From assembly GCF_024294805.1 (NCBI RefSeq), contig NZ_JANCLU010000002.1, positions 186,001-250,000 on the forward strand: a DNA stretch of 64,000 bases, written 5' to 3'. Numbering within the stretch: the first letter of the stretch is position 1; each line of letters begins with the position of its first letter. The stretch comes from Alsobacter ponti. Lineage in GTDB: Bacteria; Pseudomonadota; Alphaproteobacteria; Rhizobiales; Beijerinckiaceae. Below are positions 54,756 to 62,011 of this stretch, in pieces. Position numbers and translations under genes: made by a program. The notes below the pieces were generated by a model. It ran no database searches. It saw nothing but the letters and a program-made list of their open reading frames with translations, and was not told the DNA's origin.

Positions 54756-55157
54756 ATGACGGACAACGGGGACGCCGCGCAGACCGATTTCGACCGCTGG
54801 CTCAAGGCCGAGTACGCCGCCGGCGGCCCGCGCGGGTTCACCGCGTTCGCGATCCTGGTGAAGATCGGCAAGAAGGACGTCACGCCGCTCTGCTCCACCT
54901 ACATGCACGTGATCGGCGTCGACATCGACTGGGGCGAGGTGACGACGCTGTTCGCCGGCTCCGGCATGCGCTGGGACGCCGCCGTGTTCTTCCCCAAACG
55001 CGACGCGCGGACCGGCGGGCCGCTGGACAACCCGAGCGCGCGCATCTTCCTGCTCCAGCACGAGGCGAAGATCGCCGACGACCGGCTGGCGATCAACGAA
55101 GGCCACTTCTTCGACGCGTGGGGGCGGCGCATGCGCGTCGAGGAGGTCCCCTCGTGA
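54756..55157 (+). CDS. Unknown protein in the selenocysteine/lipoyl operon, 133 aa
   Basis: The 133-residue soluble protein has mixed alpha/beta character: FTAFAILVKIGKKDVTPLC, YMHVIGVDIDWGEVTTLFAG, AAVFFPKRDARTGG, ARIFLLQHEAKIADDRLAI and a basic end RRMRVEEVPS. It has a single Cys and no known domain. It starts one base after the preceding unknown gene and overlaps the first radical SAM gene by four bases (GTGA), so the three are translated together. No function is proposed beyond membership of this operon. Confidence 0.75.
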   Translation: MTDNGDAAQTDFDRWLKAEYAAGGPRGFTAFAILVKIGKKDVTPLCSTYMHVIGVDIDWGEVTTLFAGSGMRWDAAVFFPKRDARTGGPLDNPSARIFLLQHEAKIADDRLAINEGHFFDAWGRRMRVEEVPS

Positions 55158-56164
55158 ACGCGCCGGCGTTCCCGGGGCTCGCATCCGTTCTCGACGACGT
55201 CGGCATGCCGGAAGCCCTGGCGCGGGATCTGCTCGACGCCGGGCGCGCCTTCCACGCCCGGGGCCTGCTGGCGGCGACGCCCAGCTTCCGCCGCTACGAC
55301 AGCGACGAACTCGGCGCGTGCCGGGGGTCGGGCGCGTTTCCCGCCTTCTCGATCACCGGCGGCGCGTGCGCGCTCAACTGCAAGCACTGCCGCGCCGGCA
55401 TCCTGAAGCCGATGATCCCGACGGGCGATCCCGCCGCGTTCGAGCGTAAGGCGCGCGAGATGATCGCGTCGCGGGGGATGCGGGGCTTCCTGCTGTCGGG
55501 AGGGTCGAACCCGCGCAACGAGGTGCCGTTCGAACCCTATCTTCCCGTCGTGGCGAGGTTGAAGCGCGACCACCCGGGCCTCGAAGTGCTCGTCCATACC
55601 GGGCTGGTGACGGCGCGGCGCGCCGCCGCGCTGAAAGGGGCAGGGGTCGATGTCGCGATGCTCGACATCATCGGCAGCGCGCGGACGATCCGCGAGGTCT
55701 ACCACCTCGACCGCCCGGTCGCGGATTTCGAAGCGTCGCTCGTGGCGCTCGCCGCGGAAGGGCTCGCGGTCGTGCCCCACATCGTCGTCGGGCTGCATTT
55801 CGGCCGCCTGCTGGGGGAGCACGAGGCCCTCGACATCATCGCCCGCACGCAAACCGAGTCCGCCATCCTGGTGGTGCTGATGCCGGCTTACGCCGACCCC
55901 GGCTTCGGTCGGGTCGATCCGCTGGAGGCGGCTTCGTTCCTCGCCGCCGCGCGCGCGCGGCTCCCGGATCGACGTCTGCTGCTGGGATGCGCCCGCCCGC
56001 ACGGGCCGGACCGGGCGCTGATCGATGTCGCCGCCGTGCTGGCCGGGCTCGACGGCGTCGCCTACCCGGCCGACGAGGCGGTGCGCGCGGCGCGCGCGCT
56101 GGGGCGGCCGGTCGACCGGCAGGGCGCGTGCTGCGGCGCGGCCAGCTGCGCCAGGGCGGCCTGA
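55154..56164 (+). CDS. Radical SAM protein, LipS-like, first of two
   Basis: The 336-residue protein carries the radical SAM cluster ITGGACALNCKHCRAG (CxxxCxxC) and the usual SAM-binding GGSNPRNEVPFE and LDIIGSAR segments. Extra Cys are at the C-terminus (GACCGAASCARA), which could hold a second iron-sulfur cluster, as in lipoyl synthases. With the next gene it resembles the LipS1/LipS2 pair that inserts two sulfurs into octanoyl chains. Which of the two it is cannot be decided by eye. The GTG start follows GAGGAGG and overlaps the preceding stop. Confidence 0.75.
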   Translation: MNAPAFPGLASVLDDVGMPEALARDLLDAGRAFHARGLLAATPSFRRYDSDELGACRGSGAFPAFSITGGACALNCKHCRAGILKPMIPTGDPAAFERKAREMIASRGMRGFLLSGGSNPRNEVPFEPYLPVVARLKRDHPGLEVLVHTGLVTARRAAALKGAGVDVAMLDIIGSARTIREVYHLDRPVADFEASLVALAAEGLAVVPHIVVGLHFGRLLGEHEALDIIARTQTESAILVVLMPAYADPGFGRVDPLEAASFLAAARARLPDRRLLLGCARPHGPDRALIDVAAVLAGLDGVAYPADEAVRAARALGRPVDRQGACCGAASCARAA

Positions 56165-56165
56165 C

Positions 56166-57356
56166 ATGGCCTGCGTCGGCGACCTCCAGTTTCCGCGAAC
56201 GCCTGCCCCGGTGCCGCCCGAGAAGCGCAACGGCGCGACGGTGAAGCGCGACGCCGTGGCGCCGCAGGGGCTCTACCGCCCGCGCTACCGTCGCACGCCG
56301 GCCATGCGGTCGCCGGACTACGTGCAGCTCTCGACGGCCGCCGCCATCACGCTCGGCCTGATCCCCGGCCGGATGCACCGCTGCGCCTGCACGCATTGCC
56401 TGAACCTTCTTCTCACCTATCCCGAGGGCTGCCGCGCCAACTGCGCCTATTGCGGGCTGGCCCGCCATCGCGAGGCCAACACCAACTACGCGGACCGGAA
56501 CTTCATCCGCGCCGACTGGCCGGCCGCGCCGCTGGACGAGATCGTCGCCCGCATCGCCGACGCCGGCCCGGCGACGCCGTTCCAGCGCATGTGCATCTCG
56601 ATGATCACGCACCCCGCCTCGGACGCCGACGCGCTGACCGTGCTCGAGCGCTGGACGTCGCGCATCCCGCGCGGCGACATCCCCGTGTCGATCCTCTCGA
56701 ACCCGACCACTATGACGCGCGCCGACGTGGCGCGGATGCTGGACCTGGGGGCCGACATCTTCACGGTGGCGCTGGACGCCTGCACGCCGGAGATCTTCGA
56801 GCGCACGCGCGGGAAGGGAGTCGACAGCCCGCATAGCTGGGGCGGGTACTGGCGGGCCTTCGAGCACGCCCGAGAGCTGTTCGGGCCGGGCCGCGTCGGC
56901 ATGCACCTGATCGTCGGGCTGGGCGAGACGGACCGGGACGTGCTCGACATCTGCCGCCGCCTGCACGCGGTCGGCGGCCATTCGCACCTGTTCTGCTTCT
57001 ACCCGGAGCGGGGCAGCCTGATGGACCACGTGCCCGCGCCGCCGCGCGCGCGCTGGCGGCGGGTCCAGCTCGCCCGCTACCTGCTGGAATATGCCGACCA
57101 TCCGTTCGAGGCGTTCGCCTTCTCCGCCGGCGGCGAGCTGCTGGACTTCGGCATGGCGGCCGAACGCCTCGACGCCATCGTGGCGTCCGGCCTTCCGTTT
57201 CGCACCTCCGGCTGCCCGGGGAAGGAGCGGCCCGACCTGTCGGCCTGCGACCGCCCCTATGGCGACGGTCCGCCCTCCGACATCGCGAGCTATCCGTTCC
57301 AGCCCAACGGTAACGATTTGCGCCGCATCCGCGCGCAACTGGCGAGGCGGCCATGA
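56166..57356 (+). CDS. Radical SAM protein, LipS-like, second of two
   Basis: The 396 residues carry the radical SAM motif EGCRANCAYCGLARHREAN, an upstream Cys pair (HRCACTHCLN) and a C-terminal cluster (TSGCPGKERPDLSACDRPYG). These give ligands for an auxiliary [4Fe-4S] cluster as in lipoyl and biotin synthases. It starts one base after the first radical SAM gene and overlaps the ligase gene by four bases. In archaea and some sulfur-oxidising bacteria two such proteins (LipS1 and LipS2) jointly make lipoyl groups; the tight pairing with a lipoate ligase here fits. Confidence 0.75.
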   Translation: MACVGDLQFPRTPAPVPPEKRNGATVKRDAVAPQGLYRPRYRRTPAMRSPDYVQLSTAAAITLGLIPGRMHRCACTHCLNLLLTYPEGCRANCAYCGLARHREANTNYADRNFIRADWPAAPLDEIVARIADAGPATPFQRMCISMITHPASDADALTVLERWTSRIPRGDIPVSILSNPTTMTRADVARMLDLGADIFTVALDACTPEIFERTRGKGVDSPHSWGGYWRAFEHARELFGPGRVGMHLIVGLGETDRDVLDICRRLHAVGGHSHLFCFYPERGSLMDHVPAPPRARWRRVQLARYLLEYADHPFEAFAFSAGGELLDFGMAAERLDAIVASGLPFRTSGCPGKERPDLSACDRPYGDGPPSDIASYPFQPNGNDLRRIRAQLARRP

Positions 57357-58459
57357 AGGCGGGCGTGGCGGCGGGCATGACGGGTGAATTGCGGGTGATC
57401 GCCGGCGACCTGCTCCCGGCGCGGATGAACCTCAGCATCACCGAGGCGCTGTGCCGGGGCCTGCAACGCGGCGAGGCCCCGGAAACGCTGCGCTTCCAGC
57501 TCTTCCCGCCGAGCGCCATCGTCGGCCGCCACCAGATCCTCGTCAAGGAGGTGAACCTGGCCTGGGCCGCCGCGCACGGGGTCGAGACCGCCCGCCGGAT
57601 GACCGGCGGGGGCGCGATCGTGATGGGGCCGGGGATCCTGGGCTGGGAGCTCGTCGTCTCCAGCCGGCGCGCGGCGGGCGGGCTCGACGCCTTCACCGCC
57701 TCGATCTGCACGGCCGTCGCCGAAGGGCTCGGGAGCCTGGGCGTCCGGGCCCGCTTCCGGCCCCGCAACGACATCGAGGTCGACGGCCGCAAGGTGTCGG
57801 GCACCGGCGGGTACGTCGACGGCGCGGCCCTGGTGTTCCAGGGCACGGTGCTCGTCTCGCTCAACGTCGGGCTTCTGGCCGGCGCGCTGAACCTGCCGGC
57901 GCACAAGCTCGGCAAGCGCGGGCTCTCCGCGCTGGCGGACCGGGTGACGGACCTCGCAACGGTGCTGGGGACGCCGCCGCCGCCCGCGCGCGTCCGGTCG
58001 GCTTTGGCGCCCGCCATGGCGCTGGCGCTCGGCCTCGCGCCCGTCGAAGGCAGGCTGTCGGCTCGCGAACTCGCGGAGGCGGAGCGCATCCACGACGCGG
58101 AGATCGGCCGCGATGCGTTCGTCGACGGGAGCGACCGCGCCTTCCCGCCCGGCGGGCGCGTCGTGACGCATGAGGCGGCGCTGCCCGGCGGCGTCGTCGA
58201 GATCGTCCTGAAGCTGCGCGACGGGGCGGACGACACTATCGACCAGGCGCTGATCGCCGGCGACGTGTTCGCCACGCCGCCGCGCCTGCTGGGCGATCTG
58301 GAGGCGCGGTTGCGCCATGCGAGGCTGCGCGACGTCGCCGACCTCGCGCGCGACCATCTCGCGCGCTCGCAAGGCCGGCTGGCGGGGATCGGCGCGGAGG
58401 ACTTCGTGGCCGCGCTGCGCGACGCGGCGTCGCTCGCGGCGGGAGGAGCGGCCCGATGA
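57353..58459 (+). CDS. Lipoate-protein ligase, LplA-LplB fused (sLpl-like)
   Basis: The 368-residue protein has an N-terminal ligase domain (MNLSITEALCRGL, RRMTGGGAIVMGPGI, RPRNDIEVDGRKVSGTGG) and a C-terminal accessory domain (VEIVLKLRDGADDTIDQAL, LIAGDVFATPPRLLGDLEAR) like LplB. Such fusions, called sLpl(AB), attach octanoyl or lipoyl groups to the lipoate-binding proteins of the sHdr sulfur-oxidation system. The gene overlaps both its neighbours (ATGA at each end), and the DsrE-like and lipoyl-carrier genes follow, so the carrier at 58841 is its likely target. Confidence 0.85.
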   Translation: MKAGVAAGMTGELRVIAGDLLPARMNLSITEALCRGLQRGEAPETLRFQLFPPSAIVGRHQILVKEVNLAWAAAHGVETARRMTGGGAIVMGPGILGWELVVSSRRAAGGLDAFTASICTAVAEGLGSLGVRARFRPRNDIEVDGRKVSGTGGYVDGAALVFQGTVLVSLNVGLLAGALNLPAHKLGKRGLSALADRVTDLATVLGTPPPPARVRSALAPAMALALGLAPVEGRLSARELAEAERIHDAEIGRDAFVDGSDRAFPPGGRVVTHEAALPGGVVEIVLKLRDGADDTIDQALIAGDVFATPPRLLGDLEARLRHARLRDVADLARDHLARSQGRLAGIGAEDFVAALRDAASLAAGGAAR

Positions 58460-58839
58460 GCGAGGCGAGACGCCTGCTGATCGTCATGGTCAACAGCGAC
58501 CCGCGCAACGGCGAGGAGCTGGGCGCGCCGTTCTACCAGGCGTCCGTGGCGGCGGTGCTAGGCTACGAGGTCGACGTCGTCTGCACCGCGACGGCGGGCC
58601 GCCTGCTGCGCAAGGGCGTCGCCGAGACGATCGAGGTGAAGCCCGGCAGCGGCAAGACCGTCTACGACTTCATCCGCGACGCGCACGCCAACGGAGCGCG
58701 GTTCTGGGCCTGCCCGGCGAACCTTGACCTGTTCGGCATGGCGGCGGACGATCTCATCCCCGAATGCGCGGGCATGATGAGCACGACGCAGATGATCGTC
58801 GACATGATGGACAGCGATTGCAGGGTCCTGAGCTATTGA
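58456..58839 (+). CDS. DsrE-like sulfur-relay protein
   Basis: The 127-residue DsrE-fold protein has LLIVMVNSDPRNGEELGAPF at the start. Conserved Cys lie in VVCTATAGRLL, FWACPANLDLFGM and PECAGMMSTTQM; one of them (WACPANL) is in the family's active position. DsrE proteins carry persulfides between enzymes. It overlaps the lipoate ligase (ATGA) and ends one base before the lipoyl-carrier gene. It may hand sulfur, or selenium, to or from the carrier; this is inference. Confidence 0.85.
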   Translation: MSEARRLLIVMVNSDPRNGEELGAPFYQASVAAVLGYEVDVVCTATAGRLLRKGVAETIEVKPGSGKTVYDFIRDAHANGARFWACPANLDLFGMAADDLIPECAGMMSTTQMIVDMMDSDCRVLSY

Positions 58840-58840
58840 G

Positions 58841-59281
58841 ATGATCGTTCGCGGCTGCGTCTTTCCCGACCATCTCCGCTACGACGTGGACAACCACGTC
58901 TGGTACGAGCCGCTCCCCGACGGCTCGTTCCGCCTCGGCATGACCTCCGTCGCGGTGGCGCTGGCCGGCGACATCCTCGCCTTCACGCCGCGCCGGGTGG
59001 GCCGGCCGGTCGAGAAGAACCGCGCCTGCGCCACGGTGGAGAGCGGCAAGTGGGTGGGCCCGGCGCGCATCGCCTTCGACGCCGAGGTGTCGGCCGTCAA
59101 CGACGCGCTGATCGCGCGGCCCTCGCTCGCCAACGCCGATCCCTACGGCGCGGGATGGATGATCGAGGCGCGCCCGGCCGGGCCGTTCGATCCGGCGGCG
59201 CTGCTCCGGGGAGAGGCGGCCGCGCGGGCCTATGCCGACTGGATGGACCGGGAAGGCTTCGAAGGGTGCGCGGAGGAATGA
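58841..59281 (+). CDS. GcvH/LbpA-like lipoyl carrier protein
   Basis: The 146-residue H-protein fold starts PDHLRYDVDNHVWYEPLPDG and has the lipoyl Lys70 in VESGKWVGPARIAFDAEVS. The ESGKWVG form, rather than the ESVKAAS of glycine cleavage H protein, is characteristic of LbpA proteins of the sHdr pathway. There is no glycine cleavage P, T or L gene nearby. It follows DsrE by one base and overlaps selD by four (ATGA at 59278-59281). Sulfur, C1 or selenium groups could be carried on the dithiolane. Confidence 0.85.
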   Translation: MIVRGCVFPDHLRYDVDNHVWYEPLPDGSFRLGMTSVAVALAGDILAFTPRRVGRPVEKNRACATVESGKWVGPARIAFDAEVSAVNDALIARPSLANADPYGAGWMIEARPAGPFDPAALLRGEAAARAYADWMDREGFEGCAEE

Positions 59282-61515
59282 ACGCCGCGCCCGCCGGATT
59301 CGTCCGCCACGACGTGGTGCTGGTCGGCGGGGGGCATACCCATGTCCAGGTGATGACCGCGTTCGCCATGCGGCAGGAGCCGGGCGTGCGCCTGACGCTC
59401 GTCACCGACCGCCTGCTCACGCCCTATTCGGGGATGCTGCCGGGCCACGTCGCCGGCATCTACGACGCGGACGAGATGCACATCGACCTGCATCGGCTGG
59501 CGCGGGCGACGGGGACGCGGCTCGTCTTCGCGCCGGCGGTGGGCCTCGACCGCGCGTCGCGGGAGGTGCTGTTCGCCGACAGGCCTCCCTTGCGCTACGA
59601 CACGCTGTCGCTCGACGTCGGCATCACGCCGGACCTGTCGGGGATCGCGGGCGCGCGCGAGTTCGGCATCGCCGTCAAGCCGATCTCGGCGTTCCTCGGC
59701 AAGCTGGACAAACTGCTCGTCTCCGCGTCCCGGCCGGACGGACCGCGCCGGATCGTCGTGGTCGGCGGCGGCGCGGCGGGCGTCGAGATCGCCTGCGCCC
59801 TGCGACGCCGGCTGAGCGGCCCCACCGCCGCGGCCGGAGGCTCCTGCGGACCCGTCGAGATCGCGGTCGTCACCGGGGTCGACCTCGTCCCGACGCTGAA
59901 CGACCGCGCCCGGCGGCATGTCCGCGCCGCGCTCGCCCGGCTCGGCGTGGAGGCGCATACCGGGTTCCGCGTGGCGCAGGTGCGGGACGACGCGGTCGTC
60001 GCCGAGGACGGCCGCGTGCTGCCGGCCGACGCCGTCCTGTTTTCGACCGCGGCGCGCGCGCCGGCCTGGCTCGCCGCCTCGGGCCTGCCGACCGCCGAGG
60101 ACGGCTCCGTGACGACGCGCCGGACCCTGCAGGTCACCGACGACGACGCGGTCTTCGCGGTCGGCGACTGCGGCGTCGTCGTCGACGACCGGCGCGAGAA
60201 GGCCGGGGTCTTCGCCGTCCGCCAGGGGCCGGTCCTCGCCGCCAATATCCGCGCGCGGCTGCGCAAGCAGAAGCTGGCCGAGCACCGGGCGCAGCGCCGC
60301 TTCCTCACGCTGCTGGCCACGGGGGACGGCCGCGCCGTCGCGGCGCGGGGTTCGTGGTTCGCCGCCGAGGGCGCGTGGGTGTGGCGCTGGAAGGACCGCA
60401 TCGACCGCCGCTTCATGCGGATGTTCTCCGGGTTCGGGAGCGCCATGGCGCGGCCGGCGACCGACGCCGAACTGGAAGCGGGGACCGCGATGCGCTGCGC
60501 GGGCTGCGCGGCCAAGGTCGCCCCCGACCCGCTGCGGCGCGCCCTGCACCGGCTTCCCCCGGCGCCTCCGCCCAAGGACGACGTGCTGGTCTCCCTCGAC
60601 CCGCCCGACGACGCCGCCGTCGTGCGCGTGACCGACGGCCTCGCGCAGGTGGAGACCGTCGACCAGATCACGTCCCCGGTCTCCGACCCCTACCTCTTCG
60701 GGCGCATCGCGGCGCTTCACGCGCTCAACGACATCCTCGCCATGGGCGGCGAGCCGCGGCGCGCGCTGGCCATCGCCACCGTCGGCCACGGCCGCGCCGA
60801 AGCGGTGGAGGGCGACCTGCTCCAGCTGCTCGCGGGCGCGCGCCGGGAGCTCGACGCGCACGGCGTGTCGCTGATCGGCGGGCATTCGGGGGAGGGGGAT
60901 CGGCTGGCGCTCGGCTTCGCGGTGACGGGCCGCGTGTCGCCGAACGCCATCAGGCGCAAGTCGGACCTGCGGGTCGGCGACGTCCTGGTGCTCACCAAGC
61001 CGATCGGCGTCGGGCTCGCGATGGCCGCCGACATGCGAGGGGCGGCGAGCGCCGCCGTCGCTGAGCGCGCCATCGCGGCGATGCTGGCCTCGAACGCGCC
61101 GGCCGCCGCGGTCCTGTCCTCGCGGGCCCGCGCGATGACCGACGTCACCGGCTTCGGGCTCGCCGGCCACCTGCTTGAAATGCTGCGACCCTCGGGCCTG
61201 CGCGCCTGTCTGCGCCTGGAGGCCGTTCCGGTGCTGGAGGGCGCGGTCGAGCTGGCCCGCCGGGGCTTCCAGTCCAGCCTGACGCCGGGCAACGCGGCGC
61301 TCGCGCGCGACGTGACGTTCAAAAATCCCGGCGACGCCGCGCTGCTCTTCGATCCGCAGACCTCCGGCGGTCTGCTGGCGGCGGTCGCGCCGGACCGCGC
61401 GGACGAAGCGCTCTCCGCGCTGGCGGCTTCCGGCTGTATGGCGGCTTCCATCGGCGAGGTGCTGCCGCCCGGGGCTGCGACGCCGATCGTGTGCGAAGGT
61501 TCGATGCTCGGCTGA
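59278..61515 (+). CDS. selD: Selenide water dikinase fused to an NADH-dehydrogenase-like domain
   Basis: The 745-residue protein fuses two parts. The N-terminal part (1-390) is a pyridine-nucleotide disulfide oxidoreductase of the Ndh type (VVLVGGGHTHVQVMTAF, VVVGGGAAGVEIA, VFAVGDCGV). The C-terminal part (about 400-745) is SelD, with catalytic Cys in MRCAGCAAKV, ALNDILAMGGEPRRALAI, GGHSGEGDRLALGFAV and LFDPQTSGGLLAAV. SelD makes selenophosphate from selenide and ATP. The oxidoreductase half could reduce a selenium species or a partner such as the lipoyl carrier. Known fusions of this kind exist in several bacteria. The start is preceded by GGAGGA and overlaps the carrier gene. Confidence 0.95.
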   Translation: MNAAPAGFVRHDVVLVGGGHTHVQVMTAFAMRQEPGVRLTLVTDRLLTPYSGMLPGHVAGIYDADEMHIDLHRLARATGTRLVFAPAVGLDRASREVLFADRPPLRYDTLSLDVGITPDLSGIAGAREFGIAVKPISAFLGKLDKLLVSASRPDGPRRIVVVGGGAAGVEIACALRRRLSGPTAAAGGSCGPVEIAVVTGVDLVPTLNDRARRHVRAALARLGVEAHTGFRVAQVRDDAVVAEDGRVLPADAVLFSTAARAPAWLAASGLPTAEDGSVTTRRTLQVTDDDAVFAVGDCGVVVDDRREKAGVFAVRQGPVLAANIRARLRKQKLAEHRAQRRFLTLLATGDGRAVAARGSWFAAEGAWVWRWKDRIDRRFMRMFSGFGSAMARPATDAELEAGTAMRCAGCAAKVAPDPLRRALHRLPPAPPPKDDVLVSLDPPDDAAVVRVTDGLAQVETVDQITSPVSDPYLFGRIAALHALNDILAMGGEPRRALAIATVGHGRAEAVEGDLLQLLAGARRELDAHGVSLIGGHSGEGDRLALGFAVTGRVSPNAIRRKSDLRVGDVLVLTKPIGVGLAMAADMRGAASAAVAERAIAAMLASNAPAAAVLSSRARAMTDVTGFGLAGHLLEMLRPSGLRACLRLEAVPVLEGAVELARRGFQSSLTPGNAALARDVTFKNPGDAALLFDPQTSGGLLAAVAPDRADEALSALAASGCMAASIGEVLPPGAATPIVCEGSMLG

Positions 61516-61535
61516 CGGTGGGGAGGGGAATGGCG

Positions 61536-61892
61536 ATGTGGCGAATTCTGGCGATGGTCGCGCTGCTGGCGTGCCCGCAGGCGCAGGCGCAGACGAAGCC
61601 GGCGCGCGCGTTGGGCACGCAGTTCTGGAACCTGACGGGCGTGACCCTGAAGGAGGTCCGGCTCGCCCCCGCCGGTACGAAGCGATGGGGCCCCAACCAG
61701 TGCGCCAACGACAAGGACGGGGAGGTCGACTTCGACGAGCGCCTGCCGATCTCCGGCGCGGCGTCCGGCGCCTATGACGTGCTTCTCCGCGACGTGAAGG
61801 GGCGGGCGTGCTATGCTCGCAATGTGGCCGTGCGGGAAGGGGAGATCTTCGCCATCCACGAGAAGGATCTCGGACGCTGCGCCTGGCGATGA
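61536..61892 (+). CDS. Small secreted protein of unknown function
   Basis: The start is an ATG at 61536 (nine bases after GGAGG); an ATG two codons earlier is too close to the site. The 118-residue precursor has a signal peptide (WRILAMVALLACPQAQAQ). The mature domain (ALGTQFWNLTGVTLKEVRLA, WGPNQCANDKDGEVDF, GAYDVLLRDVKGRACYARNV, LGRCAWR) has three Cys and a beta-sandwich look. I do not recognise it. It may form the last gene of the sel run or a separate unit; it begins 20 bases after selD. Confidence 0.75.
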   Translation: MWRILAMVALLACPQAQAQTKPARALGTQFWNLTGVTLKEVRLAPAGTKRWGPNQCANDKDGEVDFDERLPISGAASGAYDVLLRDVKGRACYARNVAVREGEIFAIHEKDLGRCAWR

Positions 61893-62011
61893 TGCGCTGC
61901 GGCAATGAAATCCTCCGGCGTCCAATTGACAGACCTCAACCCGTGGCTGCAAATTGACAATCGCTAAGTGCTAAATCCGGCTCGGGCCGGCACTTGGGGA
62001 GGAATCCAGGG
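61893..62011 (+). promoter_or_regulatory. Promoter region of the PQQ dehydrogenase gene, direct repeat
   Basis: Two copies of AATTGACA lie at 61924-61931 and 61952-61959, exactly 28 bases apart. Each contains a TTGACA box, so one may be a -35 element and the pair could be a tandem regulator site. A GGGGAGGA ribosome site precedes the ATG at 62012. Confidence 0.45.

Noticed and set aside
58841-59281. Glycine cleavage system H protein
   Set aside because: The lipoyl site reads ESGKWVG instead of ESVKAAS and no gcvP, gcvT or lpd gene is near; the neighbours are lipoyl-assembly and DsrE genes.
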